Below the pieces are notes generated by a model. That model worked only from the letters and a program-made list of their open reading frames with translations. It was not told the origin of the DNA and did not search any database. From Bacillus sp. V3B (GTDB taxonomy: Bacteria; Bacillota; Bacilli; Bacillales; Cytobacillaceae), in contig NZ_JAETXM010000007.1 of NCBI RefSeq assembly GCF_024494465.1, positions 93,790-157,789 on the forward strand: DNA of 64,000 nucleotides, given 5' to 3'. Within the stretch, counting starts at the first letter, position 1. Every line of letters begins with the position of its first letter. Shown one piece after another: positions 19,132 through 28,190 of this stretch. The translations under genes and the position numbers were made by a program.

Positions 19132-20088
19132 TTACTTCTTCCACTCAATACTCTCCTGTTTCTCACTGTTTACTTGCAGCTTAAATACATCAGGTCTTGC
19201 ATAATGCCCTATAGGATCGAAATCAAATTGACTATAGACTATTTGTTTCATATCAAGGTCTGCAATGATCATTTCTTCCTTTCCCCAAACAGGTTCTGCC
19301 ACATAATCACCCATCGGGCCAACAATAGCACTTCCACCCGTACACATCACTTCTGGGGAAGATTCAAGATCAGTATAACAAGCTAAATCCTTAGGATACA
19401 TATCCTTCGTTACATATTGATTAGAGGACAAGACAAAGCATCTTCCTTCCATTGCAATGTGACGAATAGTGGATTGCCACGTCTCCCTTGCATCTGCAGT
19501 AGGGGCGATATAAAGTTGAATTCCTTGAGCATACATTGCTGCTCTAGCGAGAGGTATATAGTTTTCCCAGCAAATTAATGCTCCTATTTTTCCATATGGG
19601 GTATCAAATACAGGCAATGTACTACCATCCCCTTCTCCCCAAACAATCCGTTCTGCTGCAGTCGGTTTTAACTTGCGATGTTTCCCTAGCAATACCCCAT
19701 CCGGATCAAAAAATAACACGGAGCAATAAAGAGTGCCACCACTATATTCACTATCTCTCTCAATTACACCAATGATAAGATATACACTAGCTTCACGTGC
19801 GGCTTTACCAAGTTGGTCCGTTTCTTCTCCAGGTACTGGTATTGAGTTTTCCCAGTATCGATACCAGTCTTTCCTTCCGTTATCCGAACGGCTCCCTATT
19901 ATCGTTCCAAAGGACAAGCCTCTAGGATAAGCAGGAATGAACGCTTCCGGAAAAACAACGATTTTTGCTCCCTTTTCACTTGCTTGTTGAATAAGAGTAA
20001 TGGCCTTCTCAATAGATGCATCCCGGTCCATAATAATTGATGCAGCTTGAATAACAGCAACCCTTACACTTTGATTCGTGTTAGCCAT
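19132..20088 (-). CDS. Nitrilase (carbon-nitrogen hydrolase)
   Basis: About 318 residues of nitrilase branch 1. The catalytic triad is visible: E48 in VVFPEAFIP, K139 in KHRKLKPT and C173 in GALICWENYIP. Family length is complete. GGAGG precedes the ATG at 20088 by the right distance; upstream in-frame codons are less likely. It hydrolyses a nitrile to acid and ammonia in the cytoplasm; the substrate (aryl or aliphatic) cannot be read. A MocR-type regulator and a pair of ACCATCCA repeats lie upstream, suggesting induction by an amino- or nitrile-related compound. A truncated hisC relic separates it from the promoter. Confidence 0.9.
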   Translation of the reverse strand: MANTNQSVRVAVIQAASIIMDRDASIEKAITLIQQASEKGAKIVVFPEAFIPAYPRGLSFGTIIGSRSDNGRKDWYRYWENSIPVPGEETDQLGKAAREASVYLIIGVIERDSEYSGGTLYCSVLFFDPDGVLLGKHRKLKPTAAERIVWGEGDGSTLPVFDTPYGKIGALICWENYIPLARAAMYAQGIQLYIAPTADARETWQSTIRHIAMEGRCFVLSSNQYVTKDMYPKDLACYTDLESSPEVMCTGGSAIVGPMGDYVAEPVWGKEEMIIADLDMKQIVYSQFDFDPIGHYARPDVFKLQVNSEKQESIEWKK

Positions 20089-20124
20089 ATATAAGACCTC
20101 CATTTGCGGATAACTAATCGTTAA

Positions 20125-20313
20125 TTACCGAGAATTGATCCCAGAAAGACTACTTGTTATAGCATCAAGGGATTTAGGTGATGGACCGAGAGGATTTTCA
20201 TTTGATGCTAATTTAATAACCCTTGTTAATCCTAATTCCTTTTGTACTTCCCTTGATGGTTTACCTGGTGTATAGGGCTTAATGCAGTCTAATGCTTTAC
20301 GCTGATTTATCAT
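20125..20313 (-). pseudogene. Histidinol-phosphate aminotransferase N-terminal fragment
   Basis: From an ATG at 20313 the translation reads [20 protein letters not shown] and [18 protein letters not shown], the unmistakable N terminus of HisC, but it ends after about 62 residues at a stop, lacking the PLP-binding domain. A good ribosome site is kept. It probably represents a fusion point left by deletion between hisC and the nitrilase gene. Confidence 0.85.
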
Positions 20314-20479
20314 ATTTATAACCCTTCCCCTCCAATCCTTTTGCATCCATTTCAAAAACTATATGGTGAAAAGATACTTGTGAATCAATCCACATATTTA
20401 ACCACAAATCATTATTAATTAGCCTACATGGATGTTTGATCATCCACGTCTCAATAATAAAGGATTTATATTTTTTATA

Positions 20480-20511
20480 ACCATCCAATCAGATGTTTTT
20501 TTGACCATCCA
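20480..20511. promoter_or_regulatory. Direct-repeat operator, likely MocR site
   Basis: ACCATCCA occurs at 20480-20487 and again at 20504-20511, 24 bases apart, upstream of the hisC relic and nitrilase. The same pair with the same spacing occurs at 23572-23603. MocR/GabR-type regulators typically bind direct repeats. Confidence 0.6.
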
Positions 20512-20591
20512 TTTATTCTTCATAGATAAAAAAGAACCATGATTTTACCATGATTCTGAATAATAAAGAGTAGTTTACAGAAGGATTTATT

Positions 20592-22022
20592 TTAAAGGGA
20601 ATTAAGTGCTTCAGCAAACCTTTTTATTCCTTCATCTATTGATTCTTCATCTTCTCTTGCATAAGTAAAACGAATGAAGCCCTTTTTAGATCCCAATGTT
20701 GAACCAGGAACGTAAATAACTCCTCTTTTGATTGATTCTTCCAGCAATTTCACTTCATTAAAATCTTTATTTAGCTTGCACCATATATGAATTCCCCCTT
20801 GAGGAATATAGAATTCCACTTGATTCTTTAAATAAAATCTAAGACTATTTACAATTTGATCCCTTCGTTTTTCTAATTCTTTCACTAGTCTTTTAATATG
20901 AGCATGAAAATCGTTTGATTCTAAAAAATCGTTTGCGATCCATTGAGTAAAGCTAGCATGACCAAAATCTATTTGTTGTTTGGCATCTGATAACCTCTCG
21001 ATAACAGGTTTTGGTCCAATAATCCAACCAATTCTTAACCCGGAAGCAACAATCTTTGACAAAGAACTAATATATAAAACATTTCCATGAACGTCCATCG
21101 ATTTCAGTGTGGGAACTTGTTCCCCTGTAAAGGATGTTAAGCTATATGGATCGTCTTCCACGACAGGAATCCCATGTTCGGAAGATATTTCTAGAATCGC
21201 TTTTCGCTGATTTTCATTAAGTAAGGAACCTGTGGGATTTTGATAAGCTGGATTTAAAAGTATCATTCTGATTCGATGTTTTTTATGTAATGACAGTAAT
21301 TCCTCTGGATTTATTCCATTCTTATCTACTGATAAAAAATATGGTTTGATTCCTGCTGATTTAAATATTGGAAGATTATAATTATAAGACGGGTCTTCTA
21401 AAGCCACGGCATCTCCCGGCTTTAACAAGCATTGAACGACTAAGTGTAACGCTTGTTGTGCTCCAGATGTAATTAGTATGGAAGAAGGAGACGTTTCAAT
21501 TTTCCGAAATTGCCTAACATGCTTCGTAATGGTATTTCTTAATATTGCACTTCCCTGCGGATGGTCATAGCCTAAGCTTCCGATAAACGATCTAGTCGAA
21601 GTAATTTCTCTTAAGTAATCCATTGGAAAAAGATCCTCCGATAATTCTCCGCTGGCTAGATTAATCATTTTATGTTCCACGGCTTCTTTTCGTATCTGTT
21701 GGGTAATAGGTAAATTAGGTAAGAAGGAACCTGCCTCAATATACCTATTCCAGCTAGGAATACGTTTCTTAGTAATTCCCCATATATCCTTGCTTATAGT
21801 CGTCCCGCTTCCTCTACTTCTTTGAATAAGCCCATTTGATTCCAACTCATCATATGCAGCAACTACCGTGCTTCGGTTTATATTTAGCTCCTTAGCTAAG
21901 TACCTTTCAGAAGGTAATGGTTTGTCAGGTGGAAATGTACCATCCCCTATTCCATTTTCAAGATATTCAGCAAGTTGTTTATAAATAGCTTTTTTTGCTT
22001 TTCGATCTGGTTTCCAATCCAT
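20592..22022 (-). CDS. MocR-family regulator (GntR helix-turn-helix fused to aminotransferase domain)
   Basis: 476 residues: an N-terminal GntR winged helix (IYKQLAEYLENGIGDGTFPP, PSERYLAKELNINRSTVVAA) and a C-terminal class I aminotransferase fold, with LITSGAQQALHLVVQ, VEDDPYSLTSF and the PLP-lysine motif YISSLSKIVASGLRIGWI. This is the standard MocR/PdxR/GabR length. These proteins use PLP to sense amino compounds and activate nearby genes. Matching ACCATCCA direct repeats lie downstream before the nitrilase operon and upstream of the broken aminotransferase gene, so both were probably its targets. Confidence 0.9.
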   Translation of the reverse strand: MDWKPDRKAKKAIYKQLAEYLENGIGDGTFPPDKPLPSERYLAKELNINRSTVVAAYDELESNGLIQRSRGSGTTISKDIWGITKKRIPSWNRYIEAGSFLPNLPITQQIRKEAVEHKMINLASGELSEDLFPMDYLREITSTRSFIGSLGYDHPQGSAILRNTITKHVRQFRKIETSPSSILITSGAQQALHLVVQCLLKPGDAVALEDPSYNYNLPIFKSAGIKPYFLSVDKNGINPEELLSLHKKHRIRMILLNPAYQNPTGSLLNENQRKAILEISSEHGIPVVEDDPYSLTSFTGEQVPTLKSMDVHGNVLYISSLSKIVASGLRIGWIIGPKPVIERLSDAKQQIDFGHASFTQWIANDFLESNDFHAHIKRLVKELEKRRDQIVNSLRFYLKNQVEFYIPQGGIHIWCKLNKDFNEVKLLEESIKRGVIYVPGSTLGSKKGFIRFTYAREDEESIDEGIKRFAEALNSL

Positions 22023-22186
22023 GCATAACAGTCCTTATTATTTAATCAATACCTTTTACCAAATGATTATTTTCCCGTTCGTATTCTTTACTCTGCCCTA
22101 TCTTTCTAATAAAAACAAAACTCCACTCGAAAAAATAACCTATTATCATTATTACAATAATAGGTTAGAACATCATATAATTTGTT

Positions 22187-22381
22187 TTAAGAAAAAAACC
22201 TAATATATACACCGAGGGCAATGAAACCCAAGATAATAATGACCACATAAATTAAAGTTAAATTTGTGAAATTTCTTTTGGTTGAGCTACTATAATTATC
22301 GTCGCCCTTACCTGCGATTAATATCGTTGAAACAATAGATATTATTATAAGAATAATGACCAAAGCATATATAACCTTCAT
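22187..22381 (-). CDS. Small two-helix membrane protein
   Basis: 64 residues from an ATG at 22381 with AGAGGTGG upstream. There are two hydrophobic helices (VIYALVIILIIISIVSTILI and LIYVVIIILGFIALGVYI) joined by a polar loop. Upstream in-frame codons are unlikely to be used. No family recognised. It is intergenic between the MocR gene and the broken aminotransferase. Confidence 0.55.
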   Translation of the reverse strand: MKVIYALVIILIIISIVSTILIAGKGDDNYSSSTKRNFTNLTLIYVVIIILGFIALGVYIRFFS

Positions 22382-22577
22382 ATTCCACCTCTTAGAAAAT
22401 TCTACGTTTATACAATAATTATATTTGAGATAAAACAAGTAAAACTCTTAAAAATAATCTATTGAGTATAGCTAATGATCTTTACGGTAAGTCAATCCCT
22501 TTAACTAACTCTATTATAAGAAAATAACAACAATTAACCACCATCCAATTAACTCTATAAATTATCGACAAATTGCT

Positions 22578-23475
22578 TCATTCTCTTCATGGCCTCTTCA
22601 TTGAAGTTGCATAGGAGCACCGTATATGCCCTTCTCCACATTCTCCAAAGGCATTTCCGGGTACAACCGCTACCTCATGCTGAATAAGTAGTTTTTCCGC
22701 GAATTCTTCTGATGTAAGTCCAGTTTGACGAATCGATGGAAATACATAAAATGCCCCTTCAGGAAAATGACAGTCCAGCCTCATTTCATGCAAATGTTTT
22801 ACGACAAAATTACGCCGTTTACGATACGAATTTCTCATCTCAACGATATACTTTTGCCCATTTTTTAAAGCTTCAACGGCTCCATACTGAGTTATCGAAG
22901 GAGCACTTATTGTTGTGAATTGACTAATTTTCAATATTTGTTGAGTTAAATAATCTGGAGCACATATAAATCCTAATCTCCAACCCGTCATAGCAAAGCC
23001 TTTTGAAAAGCCTGATACAAGAATCGTTCGCTCTCTCATTCCCTTTAAAGAGGCTATCGAACAAAAAATGTCTTCTTCATACGTTAATTCAGCATATATT
23101 TCATCTGTAATAACTAATAAATCATGTGCTATGATTATATCAGCTATTGCTTCTAATTCCTGTTTGTCTAGCAAACTTCCTGTCGGGTTGTTCGGAAAAC
23201 AAAGAATTATTGCTTTTGTTCTTGGGGAAATTGCTTGTTTTATTTGTTCTGGTTGAGGTTTAAACGCTTTCTCCATAGCAGTAACAATTGGAACAGGTTT
23301 TCCTCCTGCCAATTAAACCAACGCCCCATAAGCAACATAGCTTGGTTCTATGACCAGCACTTCGTCACCTGGATTGATAATAGTCCTCAATGTAGTGTCT
23401 AAAGCTTGACTCCCTCCTAGCGTTACCATTATTTCTTTAGCAAGAGAGTAAGAAAGCTGAAAACGGCTACTCATA
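22578..23475 (-). pseudogene. Class I/II aminotransferase (PatA-like), broken
   Basis: The main frame (23312-22587) contains CFPNNPTGSLLD, ITDEIYAELTYEE and the PLP-lysine region LVSGFSKGFAMTGWRLGFIC. Upstream in frame, VTLGGSQALDTTLRTIINPG and EPSYVAYGALV are followed by a TAA where other family members have Gln-type residues, then LAGGKPVPI. Near 22605 a frameshift replaces the normal end; the other frame gives NEEAMKRMKQFVDNL. The N terminus before about 23475 is missing. Two or more disabling changes mean it is non-functional. Confidence 0.85.
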
Positions 23476-23571
23476 ATGGAATGATTATTCACTTTTCATC
23501 AGTAACATTATAAAAAAGGCAATCACTATGATTACCTTTTCACCTATATTAAAGAATTTATAGAGAAAGTA

Positions 23572-23603
23572 ACCATCCAATTTGATTGTTTTTTAACCAT
23601 CCA
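23572..23603. promoter_or_regulatory. Second direct-repeat operator, likely MocR site
   Basis: ACCATCCA at 23572-23579 and 23596-23603, spaced 24 bases exactly as at 20480. It lies upstream of the broken aminotransferase. A single further ACCATCCA occurs at 22540-22547. Confidence 0.6.
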
Positions 23604-23798
23604 ATCTCCTTAAAGTAAACTCCATCTATTCTGTATTATCTTGGCAATATGGACTCTGTCTTGTTTCGCAGACTTGTCCAATGTTTCCTAAATTTATATG
23701 AAGGAGGATATAAAAAAGACTATTCCCTTTCGAAGATAAAGGGTGTAAGTTCAGAAGGTGAATCCATTCAAAGGTATGAATGTATGAAAATATAAATT

Positions 23799-24420
23799 TT
23801 CATACATTAGATAAAATAAAAAAAGACCACATCATATAAGATGGATCGTCTCTTACTTCTTATTCAACTAAACCAGCCAATTTAAAATGATCAAACTTTT
23901 TTATAAAATAGTTCTCTCGCTGAATATGAAAAGAATCCATTTTGATCAATCTTTTTTCAAAATGGATTCTTTTTATTTGGCCGTTAATCGGGAATTTACG
24001 CGATATTTTTAATCAAACTTTATAGAAAGCTACAACGATTATATTAACTAAAAATGTGATTTGTTAGATTGTAGAACTTAATTTGCATTTTTCAAAAGAA
24101 AAAGGTCTTGTTTTACAAAAAATGAATTTGGCTTTTTTGCTTTAAGTTTGTCTAGTTCAAAAAAAAGTTCTTTATATTCAACAATAGATAATTCTCCATA
24201 AATATAACTTTTTTGAATATAATCTAGTAATTCATTGGCATGTAATGGGTTTCGTTCTTTTACTAGTTCAAAACGATGTATTAAGTTTTCTATTAACATA
24301 GTAATCACTCATTTCATCAGTTTTTTTGAACAATGTATGCGTTCGCAATTACTATAACATGTATATCGTTTTAAGTTTATTTTTTTAAAAATTCAAACAC
24401 GAGGTATTTTTTTACATATT
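23799..24420. repeat. 622-bp direct repeat, copy 1 (contains yppF)
   Basis: Nearly identical, without gaps, to 55543-56164; I count about six or seven substitutions. It includes a hairpin terminator region and the yppF gene. Confidence 0.9.
24078..24299 (-). CDS. yppF: YppF-family small protein, copy 1
   Basis: 73 residues from an ATG at 24299. LIHRFELVKERNPLHANELL and DYIQKSYIYGELSIVEYKEL match the YppF family of small Bacillus proteins, whose function is not established as far as I know. The whole 622-bp unit, promoter included, is duplicated at 55543-56164, where the protein is identical except for one Glu to Lys change (YKEL to YKKL). Confidence 0.75.
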   Translation of the reverse strand: MLIENLIHRFELVKERNPLHANELLDYIQKSYIYGELSIVEYKELFFELDKLKAKKPNSFFVKQDLFLLKNAN

Positions 24421-24498
24421 GGGGTACAGTCCCGAAATGTTGACGGTAACCCCTACCATGATTAATTTTTAAATTTTCGGTCCTCCCTTTGCTGATGA

Positions 24499-24664
24499 AT
24501 CAGTGATGCAGTGATTCACTGATGTAGTTTCAAGCTTTGAAAAGTCTAAGGAAAAACAAAAGAAACTCATTTGGAGAGAGGAAGGGAAGAGGTTGTATTA
24601 AAAATTGTTCTGAACACAAATGGACAAGCATAAATATAGATCAAAAGTGGTTCACTGATGCAGT
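24499..24664. promoter_or_regulatory. Repeated TTCACTGATGyAGT sites upstream of the 91-residue gene
   Basis: ATCAGTGA / TCACTGAT form a palindrome at 24499-24523; TTCACTGATGTAGT (24515) recurs as TTCACTGATGCAGT at 24651, 46 bases before the next gene. This is the pattern of an autoregulated operator. Confidence 0.5.
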
Positions 24665-24709
24665 ACACCACTTTCAAATACTGATATATCCAGTAAGGGG
24701 GAAATTTTA

Positions 24710-24985
24710 ATGAGTGTATTAAAAAATCGTTCAGATGCAGCTAAAAAACGAAGTTTAGGTGGTAAAAGGTGTGTCCGGTTCAGCATTTCAATTAACAATG
24801 AATACGATAGAAAACTCTCCAGGTTATCAACTTCTTGTGGAATGACTAAATCAGAAATGTCTGACCAACTGTTAAGGATTGCCCTTGATTCACCTAATGT
24901 GTTGGAGTGGTTACAAGACCAGTTTAATAAGGTGGAAGAATACAAAGTTCGCCCTACAGTGATTAACAATAAGGTTTATTATTAA
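24710..24985 (+). CDS. Small basic DNA-binding-like plasmid protein
   Basis: 91 residues, basic N terminus (NRSDAAKKRSLGGKRCVRFS) followed by a short strand RFSISINNEYDRKLSRL and two helices (TKSEMSDQLLRIALDS). That strand-helix-helix order is like ribbon-helix-helix plasmid regulators. AAGGGGG precedes the ATG, and repeated TTCACTGATG sites lie upstream. It ends at a clear terminator. A copy-control or partition repressor is a reasonable guess, not proven. Confidence 0.55.
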   Translation: MSVLKNRSDAAKKRSLGGKRCVRFSISINNEYDRKLSRLSTSCGMTKSEMSDQLLRIALDSPNVLEWLQDQFNKVEEYKVRPTVINNKVYY

Positions 24986-24987
24986 AA

Positions 24988-25020
24988 AAATCTCCCGGCC
25001 AGGTGTGGCTAGGGAGATTT
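24988..25020. terminator. Hairpin terminator shared by convergent genes
   Basis: AAATCTCCC pairs with GGGAGATTT, with inner GCCA/TGGC pairing, followed by TTTATTTT; it lies between the 91-residue gene and the convergent zinc-finger-like gene. Confidence 0.8.
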
Positions 25021-25155
25021 TTATTTTGCACTTGAATATTTAAGACCTTCTTTTACCCACTTTTTGTCCCAGCTATAACACTTTGCACATAGACCTAATC
25101 TTTTTTGCGAATCCTTCGTCTTACGTATAGTTTTACTACAATATCTACATTTCAT
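25021..25155 (-). CDS. 44-residue zinc-ribbon-like protein
   Basis: From an ATG at 25155 with GGGAGG about nine bases upstream. Two CxxC pairs (KCRYCSK and GLCAKCYS) separated by a basic stretch suggest a small zinc ribbon; the tail is KKWVKEGLKYSSAK. Could bind nucleic acid or be a partner protein. Not recognised as a named family. Confidence 0.6.
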   Translation of the reverse strand: MKCRYCSKTIRKTKDSQKRLGLCAKCYSWDKKWVKEGLKYSSAK

Positions 25156-25267
25156 ATAAACTACCTCCCAAGGGGACTACTTAGTATTGTTATTGACTAA
25201 TAGAAGTAGCTTTATACAACCAATATATAAATTTTCATGACCGGATGAATTTATAATATAATCAGTC

Positions 25268-25534
25268 ATGACTGATAGGAAGGAGAAACCTTTTGTATCA
25301 ATGAATATAAGATTATCAACGTATGATGTATGCATGAATGACCGATACATGAAGGATGTGAACGAACAATTAGAAAATATCAATCAGCAATTATCAGAGA
25401 TCAAGCAGAATGAAAATGTAAAAGAATTAGCAGAACATGTTTCCGAATTAAGTAATCAAGTTGAACAGATAGTAAAAACAATACAAGAGCCAGCAGCCGT
25501 AAAGGAAAAGAAATGGTGGCAAGTATGGAAATAA
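25268..25534 (+). CDS. Short coiled-coil protein, DUF3967-like tail
   Basis: 88 residues; after a polar start the protein is a predicted coiled coil (NEQLENINQQLSEIKQ) and ends KEKKWWQVWK. That tail resembles the end of the MerR/coiled-coil protein at 42570-43178 (EQKKGFFQRLFNK), as in DUF3967-type plasmid proteins, but the N-terminal DNA-binding domain is absent. It may be a truncated derivative. A hairpin terminator follows at 25588. Confidence 0.5.
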   Translation: MTDRKEKPFVSMNIRLSTYDVCMNDRYMKDVNEQLENINQQLSEIKQNENVKELAEHVSELSNQVEQIVKTIQEPAAVKEKKWWQVWK

Positions 25535-25587
25535 ATAAAAGTAAGGTCTGTATATTTCTTATTGGTTAGTCATTTTTGACTACGTAA

Positions 25588-25615
25588 AAAAACCCTTTAT
25601 TTTCAAAGGGTTTTT
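25588..25615 (+). terminator. Hairpin terminator
   Basis: AAAAACCCTTT pairs with AAAGGGTTTTT around a six-base loop, directly after the coiled-coil gene. Confidence 0.8.
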
Positions 25616-25663
25616 ATTGGTTCTGAGAAGACTCATTATGTTAATTGGATATTGATAAATTTT

Positions 25664-25990
25664 CTATTGTCTCGTTAAACGCTCAACTTCTGATTCTGTT
25701 TTAAATAATCGTTTATTAAGAACTTGGATTTCATCGTCTCTTCCATCCAGTTTCCCGTTGATCTGTTTCAACATGGCTAAAACGTCAGCTGGTTCATTCT
25801 GTTCCACACAGTCAACGCTATTTTTAATGCTAGAAACATCACCTTGCATATGGCTCATGTTGGTTTCTATGGTATCAAAACGGCTGTTCATTTGTGACTT
25901 CACGTCTTGTATTTCGCTTTCTATACCACCTACACGTTGGTTTAACCCTTTTAACTCATCTAAAATTTGTTTTAATAATTCATGACTCAC
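25664..25990 (-). CDS. Coiled-coil protein of unknown function
   Basis: 108 residues, nearly all heptad-like helix (ILDELKGLNQRVGGIESEIQ; MNSRFDTIETNMSHMQGDVS), no membrane segment. Its start is two bases from the stop of the upstream helix-turn-helix gene, so the two form an operon. Similar two-gene units are common on Bacillus plasmids and phages; the function is unknown. Confidence 0.6.
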   Translation of the reverse strand: MSHELLKQILDELKGLNQRVGGIESEIQDVKSQMNSRFDTIETNMSHMQGDVSSIKNSVDCVEQNEPADVLAMLKQINGKLDGRDDEIQVLNKRLFKTESEVERLTRQ

Positions 25991-25991
25991 T

Positions 25992-26216
25992 TTATCGGAC
26001 CTCCCTTTCTTTATTTGATTTTTCGTATTCGACCACGTCGTCTAGCTGGCAATCCAAGTAAGTACAGATCCTATCCAGTACAGACATCGCTACATTTTCA
26101 TTACGGCCCATTTTCGCAATCGTAGCCGGGGAAACTTTTATTGCTGTTCTTAGTTTCTCTTTTGTCATTTTTTTATCGATCAGTAGTTTCCATAGTGGAT
26201 CATAAGAGAAACTCAT
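25992..26216 (-). CDS. XRE-type helix-turn-helix regulator
   Basis: 74 residues, a single Cro/C1-type domain (LLIDKKMTKEKLRTAIKVSP, ATIAKMGRNENVAMSVLDRI, CTYLDCQLDDVVEY), similar to YozG-like small repressors. It is the first gene of an operon with the coiled-coil gene. It faces the rep leader region across about 200 bases and probably represses its own operon. Confidence 0.85.
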   Translation of the reverse strand: MSFSYDPLWKLLIDKKMTKEKLRTAIKVSPATIAKMGRNENVAMSVLDRICTYLDCQLDDVVEYEKSNKEREVR

Positions 26217-26414
26217 AGCAAAACCTCATTTCTATCTTTCTATGGACATAATTCTACAATATATTAAAGAAAAAATACATGATTTTAAATGATTTATTTG
26301 ATAATTCAAAACTAAATATATAGAATTTCTTTATAAAGTTAAAGAACCAAGGGGATACAAATAGAATAAAAATCGATTGAAATTAAAAGAAAGGCTAGGT
26401 ATGCAGATCCACTT

Positions 26415-26843
26415 CTATTTCTTATGGTCCAAATTAAAAAAGCCACAACGCTGGAAACGAAGTGGCTCTTCATTGGAATATCGACAATTCCATTCTATCA
26501 TGAAAAAAGACTTGATCACACTGTCCTATTTTTAATCTAGTATTGAATTGCTAGAGTTAAAAGTTTACAATTAATCCAACAATTAAATGATCGGATAAAA
26601 GCAAAAGAGCCTTAAAGCGTTTATAAGTAGGACTGCAATCCTCTTATAACGTCCGTCGTGCCGAGACCACGACAAACACCTGCTTAAGACCCTTACTGCT
26701 ATGTTATGCACTTATTTTAAGTGATAATGTAGTTTTTTTCAAGAGGGATCTACTGTCTAATTTTGTAGAGCGTTGTTTGTCGTAGATTTTTTACGATGGA
26801 CAGCGTTCTTTTTGTTTTCCGAGAAAAAGGGAGATAAAACAAA
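26415..26843 (+). promoter_or_regulatory. Rep leader/control region of replicon 1
   Basis: Almost all of this region is repeated, inverted, at 50879-51300 before the second rep gene. It includes a hairpin GAGCGTTG...CAGCGTTC followed by TTTTTG (about 26766-26815) shortly before the rep start, and a GC-rich stem-loop section around 26617-26685. Conservation and placement suggest attenuation or antisense-RNA control of rep expression. Confidence 0.55.
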
Positions 26844-27869
26844 ATGACAAAATTTAATGGATTCCAAAGCCCAAACTTTACACAAGTACCAAATGAATAT
26901 TTAGAATACACAACATCAGCTGAGTGCGATCTTACAGCCTTACAAATGAGGATCATGAACTTAGTCTTTCGAGAAACATTCGGATGGCATGACAAACACA
27001 AAGCACTCGTTATATCCAGCACTTACATTATGGACCTATTCGATATAAAGAAAAGAAATTCGGTGGTTAATGCTTTAACGGATCTAGTCGATAACAAACA
27101 ATTTTTAGAATCAATCGAAGTAGGTAAGCTATCAAAAAAGGTAAGAGCAAACATAGAAAAGTTAATAGGGAAAACATTGCACCCAAGCCAAAAAATATAT
27201 CGTTTAAATTTAATAAAAGAGAAAAAGCGACCTTGGGATAATGCCGAAAAACCACATATTAAAGATAGTAACCAAAAGGTTAGTATTGATGATGATACTA
27301 ACCAAAAGGTTATAGATAAGTATAACCAAAAGGTTAGTATTAAGGGTAACCAAAAGGTTAGTATTGTAGAAGCTGAATCCCTTGATACTATAGGTGTTGA
27401 AGCATCTCTAAATAAAGGTTTAAATAAAGATTTAAACAAAGAAGAAGAAGAGGTTTCACCTCATTCTGAATTAATTTCATTCTTGCTTTCAAAAGACATA
27501 ACTCTAGAAAATGCTAAAGCATTTGAAACTCGTTTACTAAGAGAAGGAATAACTGGATATACGAATGATGATGTGATCGAAGCGATCAGACTATCCTTAA
27601 CAGATTTTGTAGAGGGTCATTGTAAGTCTCCTTATTTGTGGGCTGTAGGAAAACTTAAAAACATTCTAGATAGTAAGACTAAGGGCGAGAACAAAAAGCC
27701 TGTTAGAAAGCCAAATAAGCCGACTAGAACTGAAAAGCTACCTGATTGGTTTGATGATAAAAAAGAGCAGGGTCAAGTTGAACCAAAGAAAAAGGAAAAA
27801 CCAAATAGTGAAGCTGTTGATCCAAAGAAAGAGGAAATTGAACGGATGCTACAGCAGTTACGAGCTTGA
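26844..27869 (+). CDS. Theta replication initiator, RepM-like (phage O-type helix-turn-helix)
   Basis: 341 residues. The N-terminal 130 resemble lambda O-type initiator winged helices (GFQSPNFTQVPNEYLEY, RIMNLVFRETFGWHDKHKAL). The middle (about residues 140-175) is encoded by origin-like iterons and reads as repeated NQKVSI units. The C-terminal part has a DnaD-like stretch (ITLENAKAFETRLLREGITG, TNDDVIEAIRLSL) and ends EEIERMLQQLRA. Rep genes carrying the origin inside the coding sequence are known from P. megaterium plasmids (RepM). It should bind its own gene and open the origin. A second full copy lies at 49841-50878 and a fragment at 52316. Confidence 0.8.
   Translation: MTKFNGFQSPNFTQVPNEYLEYTTSAECDLTALQMRIMNLVFRETFGWHDKHKALVISSTYIMDLFDIKKRNSVVNALTDLVDNKQFLESIEVGKLSKKVRANIEKLIGKTLHPSQKIYRLNLIKEKKRPWDNAEKPHIKDSNQKVSIDDDTNQKVIDKYNQKVSIKGNQKVSIVEAESLDTIGVEASLNKGLNKDLNKEEEEVSPHSELISFLLSKDITLENAKAFETRLLREGITGYTNDDVIEAIRLSLTDFVEGHCKSPYLWAVGKLKNILDSKTKGENKKPVRKPNKPTRTEKLPDWFDDKKEQGQVEPKKKEKPNSEAVDPKKEEIERMLQQLRA
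27269..27360 (+). other. Putative intragenic origin: four palindromic iterons
   Basis: TAACCAAAAGGTTA occurs at 27269, 27299, 27323 and 27347 (spacings 30, 24, 24), each usually followed by GTATT. The core AACCAAAAGGTT is close to palindromic. The repeats lie inside the rep coding frame, as expected for RepM-like theta origins. Confidence 0.7.
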
Positions 27870-28190
27870 AAACTCACTCACAGCAGATAAGCCTATAATC
27901 ATACTTATATACGATAAATAGGAGCAGTCTACCCATTAGCGTGTTATAGTTCCGTTTAAATACCTCTCAGGTTTATCAGATTGCTGTATTTAGCGTTTGA
28001 ATAGTAGATTAGTAGTTTTTATTAACCTAATACAAAAAAACTCAAATAGGGGATTTTGTAGGTTTATTCTAGTTGGGGTTCAGTCGACAAAACGCAGATA
28101 GGGTATTTTACATATCCCCTCGAAAAGGTTTATTAAGAGAAAAAACAATTCAATAGTTAAAAGTTGATAAAAACAATAAAGGAGGACTAA

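Noticed and set aside
27269..27360. CRISPR-like or microsatellite repeats
   Set aside because: They lie inside the rep reading frame with coding-compatible spacing and fit origin iterons better.
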